The notes under the pieces were generated by a model, which saw nothing but the letters and a program-made list of their open reading frames with translations, searched no databases and was not told the origin of the DNA. Positions 18,201-28,767 of a stretch of 55,310 bases of DNA are shown in pieces. The DNA comes from Rheinheimera maricola. GTDB lineage: Bacteria; Pseudomonadota; Gammaproteobacteria; Enterobacterales; Alteromonadaceae. The stretch spans positions 1 through 55,310 of the forward strand of contig NZ_JAERPS020000012.1 of assembly GCF_016918075.2 (NCBI RefSeq), given 5' to 3'. The position numbers and the translations under genes are program-made. Position 1 is the stretch's first letter, and each line of letters begins with the position of its first letter.

Positions 18201-19363
18201 ATCTGGCGTTTGACAGTCTGGTGTATCCGGCCGGCGGTGTCGCTGGTGTGTTAAATCCGGGTAGCACTAATCTGGCCTTGGCAGCCAGCGGCGGCAGCCA
18301 GCAGGTCAGCAATCTGAGTTGGCAGGAAGTAGGAAGTCTGCGCCTGCGAGCTGAGTTAACCAGCAATAATTATCTTGGCGCTGGCGATGTTATCGCTAAG
18401 CCGGCCAGCGGTACTATCGGCCGCTTCTACCCGCAACATTTTGCGTTAGCAATCAGTAATAGCCTGAATAGCTGTGGTACGTTTAGTTATATGTCACAGC
18501 CAGCAATCGAACTGAAGTATCAATTGCAAGCTCGCAGTCTGGCTAATACGCTGACACAAAATTACACCGCAGGTTACAACAATACCGCGCAGTTTGCCGT
18601 GGTAGCCGAAAATCTAAGCGCCAGCAACTTGGCTGTTAATCTTGGCGGGCGTTTAGCTGTTAGTTCTGGCAGCTGGAATGCGGGTGTGTACAGTGTTAAC
18701 CAGTCCAATGCGGCGTTTAACCGGCAATTGTCCGGTGCTATCGATGGGCCGTATACCCAGCTGCAATTGGGGCTGCAGGTATTAACCGAGCAGGACAATC
18801 GTAACTTTGCTAGTTTGGATATGGACGCCAGTACGCCCGGTGGCGCTGCATGCGGTGCCAGTTGCACAGCGGTGGCGTTGGCGCAGCCGCTAGATTTGCG
18901 CTATGGCCGATTGATGCTTGAAAATAGCTTCGGCCCGGAGAGCGAAAACCTGCCATTGCAGCTGCGGGCAGAATACTGGAATGGCAACGCTTTTGTCCGC
19001 AACTTACCAGATAGCTGCAGCCCGTTAAATAGCAGCCGTATTGTTGTGCCTATTTCGTTTGTATCGGAAGATGGTGGTAGTGCTACTATCACGGCAAATT
19101 CTAATCCGTTATCACCCAACCTAGTCCAAGGCAGTAGTATAATAAACGGTGCCAGCCAGCTATGGCTCAATGCACCAAATCCTAATCTGCGTGGTGCAGG
19201 TAACATTGAGTATCAACTAAATGATCACCCCTGGCTGCAATACGATTGGATGACGGAGCCTGTAGGAAACCCGGTTGTTATGGAAAACCCTACTGCCGAT
19301 TTTGTGTTCGGTCGCTTTCGTGGCAACCCACGGCAGATTTCCTGGCGTGAACTGTTTCGTTGA
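15281..19363 (+). CDS. mshQ: MSHA biogenesis protein MshQ, large lectin-like surface protein
   Basis: A 1360-residue secreted protein with a signal peptide (GLCLLLCSAAVQA). In order I see a Gly/Asn-rich beta-helix-like stretch (about residues 55-170), a LamG/concanavalin-like domain (about 178-390; YPLDQCSG to VLWFDQAL), a second jelly-roll resembling L-type lectin folds (about 407-657; EFDYRAYGGNGADGLAVVL), and a long Cys- and Ser-rich C-terminal region of the MshQ/DUF6701 type (about 670-1360). Two carbohydrate-binding-like folds suggest it could be the adhesive tip, but this is inference; MshQ has no firmly assigned role that I know of. The start is fixed by coupling to mshP. Confidence 0.85.
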   Translation: MRHWQQLIGLCLLLCSAAVQAVVCSDIWTQAVRANSSVPATITLPAALNATFPEDLSPIDYYYSGNFVSGANRIARSSSATARLIIDGNFTVESGSRFNASGLAQNFMLVVTGSLTIQSDVVINGFILAGGAISITSGATVNGAVTARGAIANNGTVNYQSAQLININGGTVCQNAFLELKAHYPLDQCSGPSSGVIEDLTGSYPASAVNVGAQADGQVLQAAAFSAAADYINIPASLANGAGNFSLAMWVRLDSSGSGFRELFSASSNSSDTELELYINGSNEIRAGLKGVYHAFSGGSTSAVVANNVWIQVTLVRSGSQLCLYSNNNLVNCVAASTTNLSVARAAIGIWWRANGSLADSFHGDIDEVLWFDQALTAAQVNLLYQNQLAGNSFDGSSRADSCSVCLADDFSAGGLSDNWVVARSSGSFTPTVLNGRLRMTQAVANQATSATFQRLYPAANNLVVVEFDYRAYGGNGADGLAVVLSDATVTPQPGSFGGPLGYGFKPGVPGFAGGWLGFGLDEFGNFSNEGGSYNIGRRRQAVAVRGSGSGTSGYRYLRGSCNNGTSNTGTACLTPAVDGNENTPHRYRFTIDSRIAGATQVSVERDTGSGFVMLIAPFNAQGQTGQAAVPENFFLSFTGSTGGSTNIHELDNLSICALRSNAVGQQIDHIELTHSASSVSCLAAPVQLKACLNADCSSLFTNPVSVTLSATSGNWAMQPVQLINGTGTAYLRNTAGGLSSIGVTETVPARKAFSQTVCKIGTNNSNCQINFTNTGLAVTAANGTSAVPNSVAAENVSAVLRAVRTNSVTGACEARVSGTQSVQLGFSCDNPGSCIAGQQLRINGTAIAANNAGTSSSRTSVNLLFDNAGSAPLNLNYTDVGQLMLHASLTLPEQAPDPAIILTGSSNAFVVKPHTLAVTSASRQNDTANPATTSAGAGFVAAGELFKANVEARNAAGAATPNFGKETPRQQVNLAFDSLVYPAGGVAGVLNPGSTNLALAASGGSQQVSNLSWQEVGSLRLRAELTSNNYLGAGDVIAKPASGTIGRFYPQHFALAISNSLNSCGTFSYMSQPAIELKYQLQARSLANTLTQNYTAGYNNTAQFAVVAENLSASNLAVNLGGRLAVSSGSWNAGVYSVNQSNAAFNRQLSGAIDGPYTQLQLGLQVLTEQDNRNFASLDMDASTPGGAACGASCTAVALAQPLDLRYGRLMLENSFGPESENLPLQLRAEYWNGNAFVRNLPDSCSPLNSSRIVVPISFVSEDGGSATITANSNPLSPNLVQGSSIINGASQLWLNAPNPNLRGAGNIEYQLNDHPWLQYDWMTEPVGNPVVMENPTADFVFGRFRGNPRQISWRELFR

Positions 19364-20624
<1,261 letters not shown>

Positions 20625-20652
20625 CTGAACACACGCCAATGTTGGCAGTGCT

Positions 20653-21516
20653 ATGAATCAAAGTTATCGTCGGGGTCCCTCATTGCCACTGCGGCTGTTT
20701 TTGGCTGTAGTGCTTAGTGCTGGCTTAATGTTTCTTGATAGATATACCGACAGCTCAACGCAGCTACGCAGCTACCTTACTACGGCGGTTAGCCCGCTAT
20801 TCTATGTTGCCAGCTTGCCGGAAACGCTGTTTTCCGGAGCGTCTGAGCAATTCATGTCGCAGCAAGCTGTATTGGAAGAAAATGCCCGCTTAAAAGAAAC
20901 CCTGTTGCAACAGAGCGGCCAGTTGCAACTAATGGCCTATTTGCAGCAGGAAAATGACAAATTGCGCGCCTTGTTGGGTTCGTCTGCAGCTATTGAAGGT
21001 GAACGTTTAGTAGCCGAAGTATTGGCCGTTTACAGCCATCCGTTCAGCCATCAGGTGGTACTGAATAAAGGCAGTAAACACGGTGTGACAGAGCATCAGG
21101 CGGTGATTGACGATCAAGGCATTGTCGGCCAAATAGTCAGCGTCGGCCCGGCCAGCAGCCGCGCATTGCTGATTTCAGATAACACTCATGCGATTGCCGT
21201 GCGCGCTGAACGTAGCGGCGTGCGCGCTATCGTTGAAGGCCTTGGCCAGTGGGATGTGTTGCGGGTACTGCACCTGCCGCACAGCACCGATATTCGAGAG
21301 GGCGACCGCTTATTGTCGTCCGGCCTTGATAGTCGTTTCCCAGAGGGATACCCCGTAGCACGCGTGGTGCGGATCAGCCAGGATGCCAGTCAGCCTTTTA
21401 TGCTGGTGTATGCCGAGCCTTATGCCCGGCTGGATCGCATTCGCCATGTGTTGTTATTGTCAAAGTTGCAGCAAGCGATTGATGCAACCGACCTTGTCAC
21501 ACAGGAGCAACCCTGA
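20653..21516 (+). CDS. mreC: cell-shape protein MreC
   Basis: A 287-residue bitopic protein. A short basic N-terminus leads into a membrane helix (about residues 12-27), then a coiled coil (about 70-110, with ENARLKETLLQQSG and QENDKLRALLG) and a periplasmic double beta-barrel with KGSKHGVTEHQAVIDDQGIVGQI, the conserved core. It links MreB to penicillin-binding proteins in the elongasome. It ends by a one-base overlap (TGATG) with mreD. Confidence 0.95.
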   Translation: MNQSYRRGPSLPLRLFLAVVLSAGLMFLDRYTDSSTQLRSYLTTAVSPLFYVASLPETLFSGASEQFMSQQAVLEENARLKETLLQQSGQLQLMAYLQQENDKLRALLGSSAAIEGERLVAEVLAVYSHPFSHQVVLNKGSKHGVTEHQAVIDDQGIVGQIVSVGPASSRALLISDNTHAIAVRAERSGVRAIVEGLGQWDVLRVLHLPHSTDIREGDRLLSSGLDSRFPEGYPVARVVRISQDASQPFMLVYAEPYARLDRIRHVLLLSKLQQAIDATDLVTQEQP

Positions 21517-21998
21517 TGCGCAAAGCGGGACGGATAGGTTTTGTTTATTTGTCGGTGTTTATTGCGTTATTGCTAACCGTAATGCCAATGCCGCAGCTGG
21601 TTAAGTTGGCCAGGCCAGACTGGGCTCTGTTGGTGCTAATGTATTGGACTATGGCATTGCCGCAACGGGTTAGTGTTGGTACGGCGTTTTTTACTGGTTT
21701 TGTGGTCGATGTGTTGGTGGGTACCGTGCTGGGTGTCAATGCATTGGCATTTGCAGTGGTGATTTTTGTGGTTGCCCAGCATCACCTTAAAATGCGCAAC
21801 TTTTCTGTAGTGCAGCAGTCATTATTGCTCGGTCTGTTGCTGGCGCTTTATCAATTATTATTGTTCTGGCTCAGTCACTTTCTTACCGGGGTGTATTTTA
21901 TGCCGCAGTATTTATGGCCGGTGGTTACTGGCATGTTAGTGTGGCCCTGGTTGTTCTGGTTATTAAGACGTTATCGTCGGCAGTTGAAAATTCAATGA
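21516..21998 (+). CDS. mreD: cell-shape protein MreD
   Basis: A 160-residue integral inner-membrane protein with about five hydrophobic segments, the family's usual size. The motif PDWALLVLMYWTMALP and the later GFVVDVLVGTVLGVNAL are characteristic. Partner of MreC in the elongasome. Coupled on both sides: it starts in the mreC stop and ends with ATGA into maf. Confidence 0.93.
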   Translation: MRKAGRIGFVYLSVFIALLLTVMPMPQLVKLARPDWALLVLMYWTMALPQRVSVGTAFFTGFVVDVLVGTVLGVNALAFAVVIFVVAQHHLKMRNFSVVQQSLLLGLLLALYQLLLFWLSHFLTGVYFMPQYLWPVVTGMLVWPWLFWLLRRYRRQLKIQ

Positions 21999-22570
21999 GT
22001 TACCCAAGTATTTTGTTAGCCTCTTCATCAATACGCCGGCGTGAACTGTTGGCACAGCTGGGCGTGTCGTTTGAGTTAATTCCTGCCGATATTGATGAAA
22101 CCCCGCAACACAATGAACGGCCTGCCGACTATGTACAGCGGCTTGCCCCGGCCAAGGCAAGGGCTGGTTTGGCTCGCTCGGATGGTAGCAAGCCCGTGTT
22201 AGGCGCTGATACGATTGTCGTCGTCGACGGTCAAATTCTGGGAAAACCGGCAGACTTCAAGGCTTTTAGCCATACTATGCAACAGTTGTCCGGTCGCTGC
22301 CATCAGGTGATGACGGCGATAGCCTTAGTGGATCAACAGCGTTGTTTGCAACAACTCGTGTCTACCGAAGTCTGCTTTCGCCCGCTAAGTGCTGACGATA
22401 TTGCGCGCTATTGGCAAACAGGCGAACCGCTGGATAAAGCCGGTGGTTATGGTATTCAGGGCCTTGCGGCTAAGTTTGTCCAGCGCATCAACGGCAGTTA
22501 CACAGCAGTAGTGGGTTTACCGCTGTGCGAAACTGAGCAATTACTTTTGCAGTGGCAGAAACACAGATGA
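21995..22570 (+). CDS. Maf-family nucleoside triphosphate pyrophosphatase (YhdE type)
   Basis: A 191-residue Maf protein. LASSSIRRRELLAQLG at the N-terminus is the Maf nucleotide-binding motif, LGADTIVVVDG holds the catalytic aspartate, and DKAGGYGIQG is the third signature. YhdE-type Maf proteins hydrolyse dTTP and UTP (and modified bases) and influence septation. The position between mreD and rng is the same as E. coli yhdE. The ATG at 21995 overlaps the mreD stop; an in-frame start at 21914 lies inside mreD and is not used. It ends with an ATGA overlap into rng. Confidence 0.93.
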   Translation: MSYPSILLASSSIRRRELLAQLGVSFELIPADIDETPQHNERPADYVQRLAPAKARAGLARSDGSKPVLGADTIVVVDGQILGKPADFKAFSHTMQQLSGRCHQVMTAIALVDQQRCLQQLVSTEVCFRPLSADDIARYWQTGEPLDKAGGYGIQGLAAKFVQRINGSYTAVVGLPLCETEQLLLQWQKHR

Positions 22571-24033
22571 GCGCAGAACTATTACTGAATGTTACCCCCA
22601 GCGAAACCCGGGTGGCACTGATCGAAAATGGCGTACTACAAGAATTGCATATCGAGCGCCAAGCCAAGCTTGGCCTGGTGGGCAATGTATATGTTGGCAA
22701 AGTTAGCCGGGTACTGCCGGGTATGCAGGCTGCTTTTGTTGATATTGGTTTGGACAAAGCGGCCTTTTTGCATGCTTCCGACATTGTGCAACATGACCCG
22801 TTAACCGAAACTGAGAGTAAGCCTGCCGTCAGTAAAGATATTCGTGTATTAGTACGTGAGGGCCAGTATTTGCTGGTGCAGGTGGTAAAAGATCCCTTGG
22901 GAACTAAGGGCGCTCGTCTTACCACCGACATTACCCTGCCTTCGCGTTATCTGGTATTTATGCCGGGTTCTCCTCATGTTGGTGTATCACAGCGGCTGGA
23001 AAGTGACAGTGAGCGGCAACGTTTAAAAGACATCGTCAGCCAATATTTAGACGATAGTGGTGGCTTTATTGTGCGCACCGCAGCCGAGGGTGCCAAGGAA
23101 GAAGAGTTAGCTCAGGATGCCAAATTTCTGAAAAAGCTATGGGCAAAAATAGTTAAACGGAAACAAAAAACCCGCAAAGAGGGTGTGGTGTATGAAGACC
23201 TTACGCTGAGCTACCGTATCCTGCGTGATTTTGTTGGCACCGAACTGGAACGGATAAGGGTAGATTCTAAACTTACATTCCAGCAGCTTACGGCCTTTTG
23301 CGAAGAGTTCATTCCGCATTTATCACCGCTGTTAGAATACTACCCCGGCGAGCGGCCTATTTTTGATATGTTCGATGTCGAAAATGAGATCCAGCGCGCG
23401 TTGGAGCGTAAGGTGCCGTTGAAAAGCGGGGGCTACCTGATTATCGACCAGACCGAAGCGATGACCACCATCGACGTTAATACCGGGGCTTTTGTCGGTC
23501 ATCGCAACCTGGATGAAACTATTTTTAATACTAATACCGAAGCTACGCAGGCGATTGCCCGTCAGCTAAGACTGCGCAATCTGGGCGGTATTATTATTAT
23601 CGATTTTATCGATATGCAAAGCAGCGAACACAAGAAGCGGGTATTTCATAGCCTTGAGCTATCGTTAGCGCGCGACCGGGCTAAAACCAACATTCATGGT
23701 TTCTCGGCCTTGGGTTTAATAGAGATGACGCGTAAAAGAACCCGCGAAAGTCTGGAACATATTCTTTGCTCTGAGTGTCATGTATGTAAGGGACGCGGCA
23801 GTTTAAAGACAGTTGAGACAGTGTGTTTTGAAGTGCTGCGTGAAATAGTGCGGGTAAACCGGGCTTATGCTGCCGATAAATTTGTGGTGTATGCCTCACC
23901 AGCGGTGAAAGATGCCCTGACCAATGACGAGTTTCATAGCCTGGCCGAAGTGCAGGTTTTTATTGGCAAGCAAATTAGTATTCACACCGAGTCGTTATAC
24001 ACGCAGGAGCAATTTGATGTGGTGATGATGTAG
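22567..24033 (+). CDS. rng: ribonuclease G
   Basis: A 488-residue RNase E/G family endonuclease, nearly the same length as E. coli RNase G. It matures 16S rRNA 5' ends and degrades some mRNAs. An S1 domain (about residues 38-120), the 5' sensor, the catalytic DNase I-like part with both metal-binding aspartates (TTIDVNTGAF and IIIIDFIDM) and the zinc link (CSECHVCKGRG) are all visible. The start at 22567 is the ATG of the ATGA overlap with maf, giving the usual MSAELLLNVTPSETRVA. It shares one base with the yhdP start. Confidence 0.96.
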   Translation: MSAELLLNVTPSETRVALIENGVLQELHIERQAKLGLVGNVYVGKVSRVLPGMQAAFVDIGLDKAAFLHASDIVQHDPLTETESKPAVSKDIRVLVREGQYLLVQVVKDPLGTKGARLTTDITLPSRYLVFMPGSPHVGVSQRLESDSERQRLKDIVSQYLDDSGGFIVRTAAEGAKEEELAQDAKFLKKLWAKIVKRKQKTRKEGVVYEDLTLSYRILRDFVGTELERIRVDSKLTFQQLTAFCEEFIPHLSPLLEYYPGERPIFDMFDVENEIQRALERKVPLKSGGYLIIDQTEAMTTIDVNTGAFVGHRNLDETIFNTNTEATQAIARQLRLRNLGGIIIIDFIDMQSSEHKKRVFHSLELSLARDRAKTNIHGFSALGLIEMTRKRTRESLEHILCSECHVCKGRGSLKTVETVCFEVLREIVRVNRAYAADKFVVYASPAVKDALTNDEFHSLAEVQVFIGKQISIHTESLYTQEQFDVVMM

Positions 24034-27000
24034 TGCAACGCGCAACGCGGGTTTGTTTTTACTGCTTACATAAACTCTGGCTTACACTGGCGGTGAGCCT
24101 GGTGTTGTTGGCGGTGTTTATCTCTGTTTTGCGCTACAGCCTGCCCTATGCCGACAACTACAAACATCATATCGAACGTCTGATCAATGACCGTTATGGC
24201 GCCAATGTCAGCATTGGTGAGTTAAGTGCTGGTTGGCAAAAATTTGGTCCGGCGTTGTTATTACGTAATGTCACCCTGTTAGATGACAAAGCCAAGCTAC
24301 AGTTAAATATTGCCGAAACCCGGGTTCGGCTGGATTTTTGGCGCAGCTTACGCAACCGCCAGCTTACCGCGCAGCACTTTGAATTAAGCGGGCTGCGGTA
24401 TTATGCCGACGCCGACCGCCTGCTCAGCACCGATGGTGCTGACACGCTGGATACCGCCCCGGTTTTTGCGGCATTAGAGCAGCTATTTTTCCGCCAGCTT
24501 ACCTACTTTTCTGTTGTCGACAGCCAGCTGATCCTACAAAACGATGACAACCCTGATGTGGTGGTTGATATTATCCAGTTAGACTGGGCTAACCGCGACA
24601 ACCGGCACCAAGGCTATGGTGAGCTGTCTCTGGCTGGGGTTACTGCCAATACCGTGTCATTTGTGCTGGATTTATATGGCGATACCTTGGCCGACGCCTT
24701 TGGCCAGTTGTATCTACAGAGCGACAAGCTTGATGTCCTGCCCTGGTTCCGCACCCAAGTGCCTGCCAGCCAAAAGCTGCAGCATGCTAGCATTAATTTC
24801 AAAGCGTGGGGCCGCATCGACAATGGTTTGCTGCGCCGTATTCAGCTGGAGCTGGCCGATAATCGCTTAAGCTGGCAACAGGATGGCGTGGCACAAAGCC
24901 TGCAGTTAAGCGCTGGTCAGTTGCTGTGGGCACCTGAAACAGACGGTTGGTCATTGTCATCTGGCGCGCTAACCTTATCCGACCCACTGCAACAATGGCA
25001 GGGGCTGACGTTTTCAATTCAGCGCACAGCGGACGAATGGCTGGGTAGCGTACAAAATTTTCCGCTTGGTGCAGTCACACCGCTGGCGGGTTTATTTGCT
25101 GAGGACATAGATCAGTTGCAACAGCTGGTAGCTTATCAACCCGCGGGCGATATCCGTCAGCTACAGTGGCGCATGGCTGACGGTAGTTGGCAGGCGCAGG
25201 GCAGCTTCAGTGATGTCAGCTCATTAGCACGTGGTGATATCCCCGGGGTTAATAAACTTAACGGCGATTTTTTGCTATCACCACAACTGATCCGCCTGCA
25301 GCTGGACAGTGTCGCCAGCGAGCTTAGCTGGGACGGGCTCTTTATCGATGCTACGCCATACCAGGTATTGTCGGCAACAATTTATGCCAAGCGCGATGTT
25401 ACTGCAGGGCATGCCGGGGCAACATCATGGCAGCTCAGTATTCCAACGGTTAGTTTGCATAGCGACGAGCTACAACTGGATGCCAGCCTGCAATTAGGCC
25501 ATGAGTTGAGTATAGTGGCGCGGTTACAGCAGCTGGATGCACAGCGTGCCTGGCAGTATTTTCCACAGCGCTATATGCCCCAGCTTACGCGTGAATATTT
25601 AACCACCGCGATAAAAGCCGGCAACCTGACAGATGCCACTATGCTGTGGCATGGCAAGCCTGCCGATTTTCCTTACCGTGAGCAGCAAGGCGTATTCCAG
25701 GTGCTGGCCACTTTACAGCACGGTGAGTTTAGTTTTGCGCCGGACTGGCCAGACATTAACGGTCTCACTGCGGAGTTGTGGTTTGAAAACGCTGCAATGC
25801 AGATCCAATCTGTGGCCGGGAGCCTAAGTGATGTTGCATTGCAGCGCAGCGTGACTGCGACTATAGCCAATTTGTTTCATGCCGATACCCTCGATATTCA
25901 TATTAAACAGCAGCTTGAAGCCAGCACACTCACCGGACTGATGCTTCAGTCGCCGTTACAGCACACGCTGGGCAAAACCTTGCAATATTTAGGCGCAGAA
26001 GGGACGGTGAGTGGCGATGTCAAGCTGGCAATTGGTTTAAAACAGCCAGCAGTGGTAGCTTCGGGCTCGGTGCAATTTGCCGACAGCCGGTTATCGCTGC
26101 AGGCACCAGCACTACACTTTGATCAGCTTAATGGCAGTTTACACTTTAACAATGCGCATATTTGGGCCGAACAACTGCAGTTAGGCTGGCGCGGTGTCGA
26201 CATGACAGCCGCCTTGCAGGGTGAGCAGACTGATAATGGCTATCAATTGGCATTGCAGTTGGCTGGCCAGCAAGGCGCCGGACCATTGCTGCAAACACTT
26301 TATGCGCCTGGCAGTGATTTAATTGCCGGCAGCGCAGACTGGCAGGTTCAGTTGGCGTTAAATTTGCCTGAGAGCGGCTTTACTTATCAGGCCGAGTTGC
26401 GCGCAGACTTAGAGCAAACGGCATTACTGCTGCCAGCGCCTTACGCTAAGGCCGTCGGCGAGCCCGCCGAGCTGGTGTTGACAGTAACCGGTGATGCCAA
26501 TCAGTCGGCAATAGCGGCTCATCTGCAGCAAAACCTGCACTTTAATGCCATGTTTGAGCACGATAGCCAGCAGCTAAGCCGGGCAAATTTGAGCTTGGGG
26601 CCGGATGATGCTGCCCTGACTGCGGCAGAATTTACTATCAACATTGATTTGCCGCAGTTAGATGGCTTAGCCTGGTTCGACCTGGTACAGCAACAATTGC
26701 AAGCTAACGCCGACAATGACAACCCGGCATTGTTTCCACCATTATCACTTGTGCGGGGCACCGTGGCTCAGTTAGATATTGCCCCTGGCATCCGCCTGAC
26801 TAACAGCGTATTTGAGCTAAAGCAGCAGCCAGAATTGTGGCAGTTGCAATTGAATGGTACCGAGATTGCCAGTCGTTGGCAGTTCAGTAAACAGTGGCAG
26901 CAGCAGGGCATTAATGCCACCTTAGATTATCTGCATTTGCCTATCAGCAGTGGCGATGATGTCAGCGAGCAAGCTGCAGACCTTACGCAGCAATTGGCAT

Positions 27001-27929
27001 TAACCGCCCAACGTTGGTTTTTGCAGTTGCCGCCGTTGCAGCTAAGTTGTGCCGATTGCTCTGTGGGAAGCTATCGTTTTGGCCAGGTTAGCGCCAGTGC
27101 AATTAGCCTGGCCGACCGTTGGCAACTAACAAACCTGAGTGCCCGGTATAAGAAAAGCCAACTTCAGCTGGCCGGTTTTTGGCAGGATGACGGAATTGCA
27201 GGTTTCAGCCAGTTTAGTGGCCAGCTGCGCAGCGACAATATTGGCGGCATGCTGGATGAGTATCAGCTTACATCGGCTATCTCCGGCAGTACCGCCGATA
27301 TCAACTTTAGCCTGGGGTGGCCGGGCGCACCCAATCAGTTTGCCTTAGAGCAGCTTTCTGGCGAGCTAGACTATGTTCTTGGCGAAGGCGCATTAACCGA
27401 AGTCAGTGATCAGGGCTCACGACTATTCTCCATTTTTAGTCTTGATTCATTACTACGTAAGTTACGGCTAGATTTTCGCGATGTATTTGCCAAAGGTTTT
27501 TTCTACAACAATATGAGCGGCAAGCTGGCTATTAGTCATGGGGTGGCGCAAACCAGCAATGCCAGTATCGATGGCGTGCCGGGAAACCTGCAAATACAGG
27601 GCTATGCTGATCTGGTGAGTAAAAATCTCGATTACCAGATGGCGTTTTCGCCTAAAGTTACCTCCAGTTTGCCGGTAATTATCGCCTGGATGGTAAACCC
27701 AGCTACCGGTTTGGCCGCACTGGCACTGGATGAAGTGTTCCAAAGTGCTGAAGTGATCTCAAAAATTAACTTTACCGTTACCGGCAGTTTTGCCAAGCCG
27801 GTCGTCACCGAAGTGAACCGTCATAGTACAGAGGTGCCTGTACCTGTGCGGGTTGCGCAGCCCGAGGCAATTATTGAATTACCTGCGCCGTCTCAGCCGG
27901 AATCAGATCGGCGGCAACCCCATGGCTAA
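24033..27929 (+). CDS. yhdP: YhdP-family AsmA-like protein
   Basis: A 1298-residue protein with one N-terminal membrane helix (about residues 12-32), then a long, mostly beta periplasmic body. YhdP, TamB and YdbH are large AsmA-like proteins that form a hydrophobic groove and carry phospholipids to the outer membrane. The conserved C-terminal region (about 1130-1250; FSIFSLDSLLRKLRLDF, KGFFYNNMSG) is present. It starts with GTG at 24033, overlapping the last base of the rng stop. The order rng-yhdP-nitrilase-tldD is conserved in many gammaproteobacteria. The last eight bases overlap the next gene. Confidence 0.93.
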   Translation: MQRATRVCFYCLHKLWLTLAVSLVLLAVFISVLRYSLPYADNYKHHIERLINDRYGANVSIGELSAGWQKFGPALLLRNVTLLDDKAKLQLNIAETRVRLDFWRSLRNRQLTAQHFELSGLRYYADADRLLSTDGADTLDTAPVFAALEQLFFRQLTYFSVVDSQLILQNDDNPDVVVDIIQLDWANRDNRHQGYGELSLAGVTANTVSFVLDLYGDTLADAFGQLYLQSDKLDVLPWFRTQVPASQKLQHASINFKAWGRIDNGLLRRIQLELADNRLSWQQDGVAQSLQLSAGQLLWAPETDGWSLSSGALTLSDPLQQWQGLTFSIQRTADEWLGSVQNFPLGAVTPLAGLFAEDIDQLQQLVAYQPAGDIRQLQWRMADGSWQAQGSFSDVSSLARGDIPGVNKLNGDFLLSPQLIRLQLDSVASELSWDGLFIDATPYQVLSATIYAKRDVTAGHAGATSWQLSIPTVSLHSDELQLDASLQLGHELSIVARLQQLDAQRAWQYFPQRYMPQLTREYLTTAIKAGNLTDATMLWHGKPADFPYREQQGVFQVLATLQHGEFSFAPDWPDINGLTAELWFENAAMQIQSVAGSLSDVALQRSVTATIANLFHADTLDIHIKQQLEASTLTGLMLQSPLQHTLGKTLQYLGAEGTVSGDVKLAIGLKQPAVVASGSVQFADSRLSLQAPALHFDQLNGSLHFNNAHIWAEQLQLGWRGVDMTAALQGEQTDNGYQLALQLAGQQGAGPLLQTLYAPGSDLIAGSADWQVQLALNLPESGFTYQAELRADLEQTALLLPAPYAKAVGEPAELVLTVTGDANQSAIAAHLQQNLHFNAMFEHDSQQLSRANLSLGPDDAALTAAEFTINIDLPQLDGLAWFDLVQQQLQANADNDNPALFPPLSLVRGTVAQLDIAPGIRLTNSVFELKQQPELWQLQLNGTEIASRWQFSKQWQQQGINATLDYLHLPISSGDDVSEQAADLTQQLALTAQRWFLQLPPLQLSCADCSVGSYRFGQVSASAISLADRWQLTNLSARYKKSQLQLAGFWQDDGIAGFSQFSGQLRSDNIGGMLDEYQLTSAISGSTADINFSLGWPGAPNQFALEQLSGELDYVLGEGALTEVSDQGSRLFSIFSLDSLLRKLRLDFRDVFAKGFFYNNMSGKLAISHGVAQTSNASIDGVPGNLQIQGYADLVSKNLDYQMAFSPKVTSSLPVIIAWMVNPATGLAALALDEVFQSAEVISKINFTVTGSFAKPVVTEVNRHSTEVPVPVRVAQPEAIIELPAPSQPESDRRQPHG

Positions 27930-28767
27930 CTGGCGCTTGTCGGCTATTCAATTAACCAGTACTCCCAATCCAGAGTACAATTTGGCGCAGGTGGCGTTAT
28001 ATCTGCAGCAGATGTCTGAGCAGTTTAACCAGGATTTACCACATTTGGTGGCGTTGCCAGAATGTTTTGCCGTATTTGGCGGGGCTGATGGCCTGCAGTT
28101 GCAATATCAGGCAGCGTTGGGGCAGGGTGTTATTCAGCAAGGGTGTGCTGCGCTGGCGCAACAGTTTGGGCTGTATTTGCTGGCTGGCTCGTTACCTACA
28201 ATCAGCGCTGATCCGCAGCGCTTTAGTGCCAGTAGTGTGTTATTTGCGCCAGATGGCAGCATAGTAGCAGACTACCAAAAAATGCACTTGTTTGACGTAG
28301 CCGTGCATGACCGCACTGGTAGTTATCGTGAGTCGGCAAGTACCAACCCCGGACAAAAAATTAGCCTGGCAACGGCTGGGCAGTTAAAGCTTGGCATGAC
28401 GATATGCTATGATGTGCGCTTTCCCGGCCTGATGCAGGCATTGGCAAGTCAGGGCATGAATGTACTAAGCGTGCCATCTGCTTTTACCCGGGTAACCGGC
28501 GCCGCCCACTGGCACATATTGCTGCAAGCCAGAGCAATAGAAAACCAGTGTTTTGTGCTGGCGCCGAATCAAACCGGCACCCATGCTAACGGCCGTGAAA
28601 CATTCGGCCACAGCCTGATTATTGACCCCTGGGGCCGGGTATTGGCCGATGCTGGCGAGCAGCCAGGTTGGATATCGGCAACAGTAGATTTAACAGAGTG
28701 CCAACGGCAGCAGGCAAGTATGCCGCTGGCACAACACAACCGATTTAACAGTGAGCTAAAACCATGA
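27922..28767 (+). CDS. carbon-nitrogen hydrolase of the nitrilase superfamily
   Basis: A 281-residue nitrilase-superfamily amidase. The catalytic triad is visible: Glu in [11 protein letters not shown] (about residue 47), Lys in YQKMHLFDV (about 120) and Cys in [12 protein letters not shown] (about 159). Close relatives of Nit1/Nit2 type hydrolyse deaminated glutathione or omega-amides; which substrate applies here is not evident. I use the ATG at 27922 ([13 protein letters not shown]), overlapping the yhdP stop, rather than an in-frame start at 27853 inside yhdP. ATGA overlap with tldD. Confidence 0.88.
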   Translation: MANWRLSAIQLTSTPNPEYNLAQVALYLQQMSEQFNQDLPHLVALPECFAVFGGADGLQLQYQAALGQGVIQQGCAALAQQFGLYLLAGSLPTISADPQRFSASSVLFAPDGSIVADYQKMHLFDVAVHDRTGSYRESASTNPGQKISLATAGQLKLGMTICYDVRFPGLMQALASQGMNVLSVPSAFTRVTGAAHWHILLQARAIENQCFVLAPNQTGTHANGRETFGHSLIIDPWGRVLADAGEQPGWISATVDLTECQRQQASMPLAQHNRFNSELKP

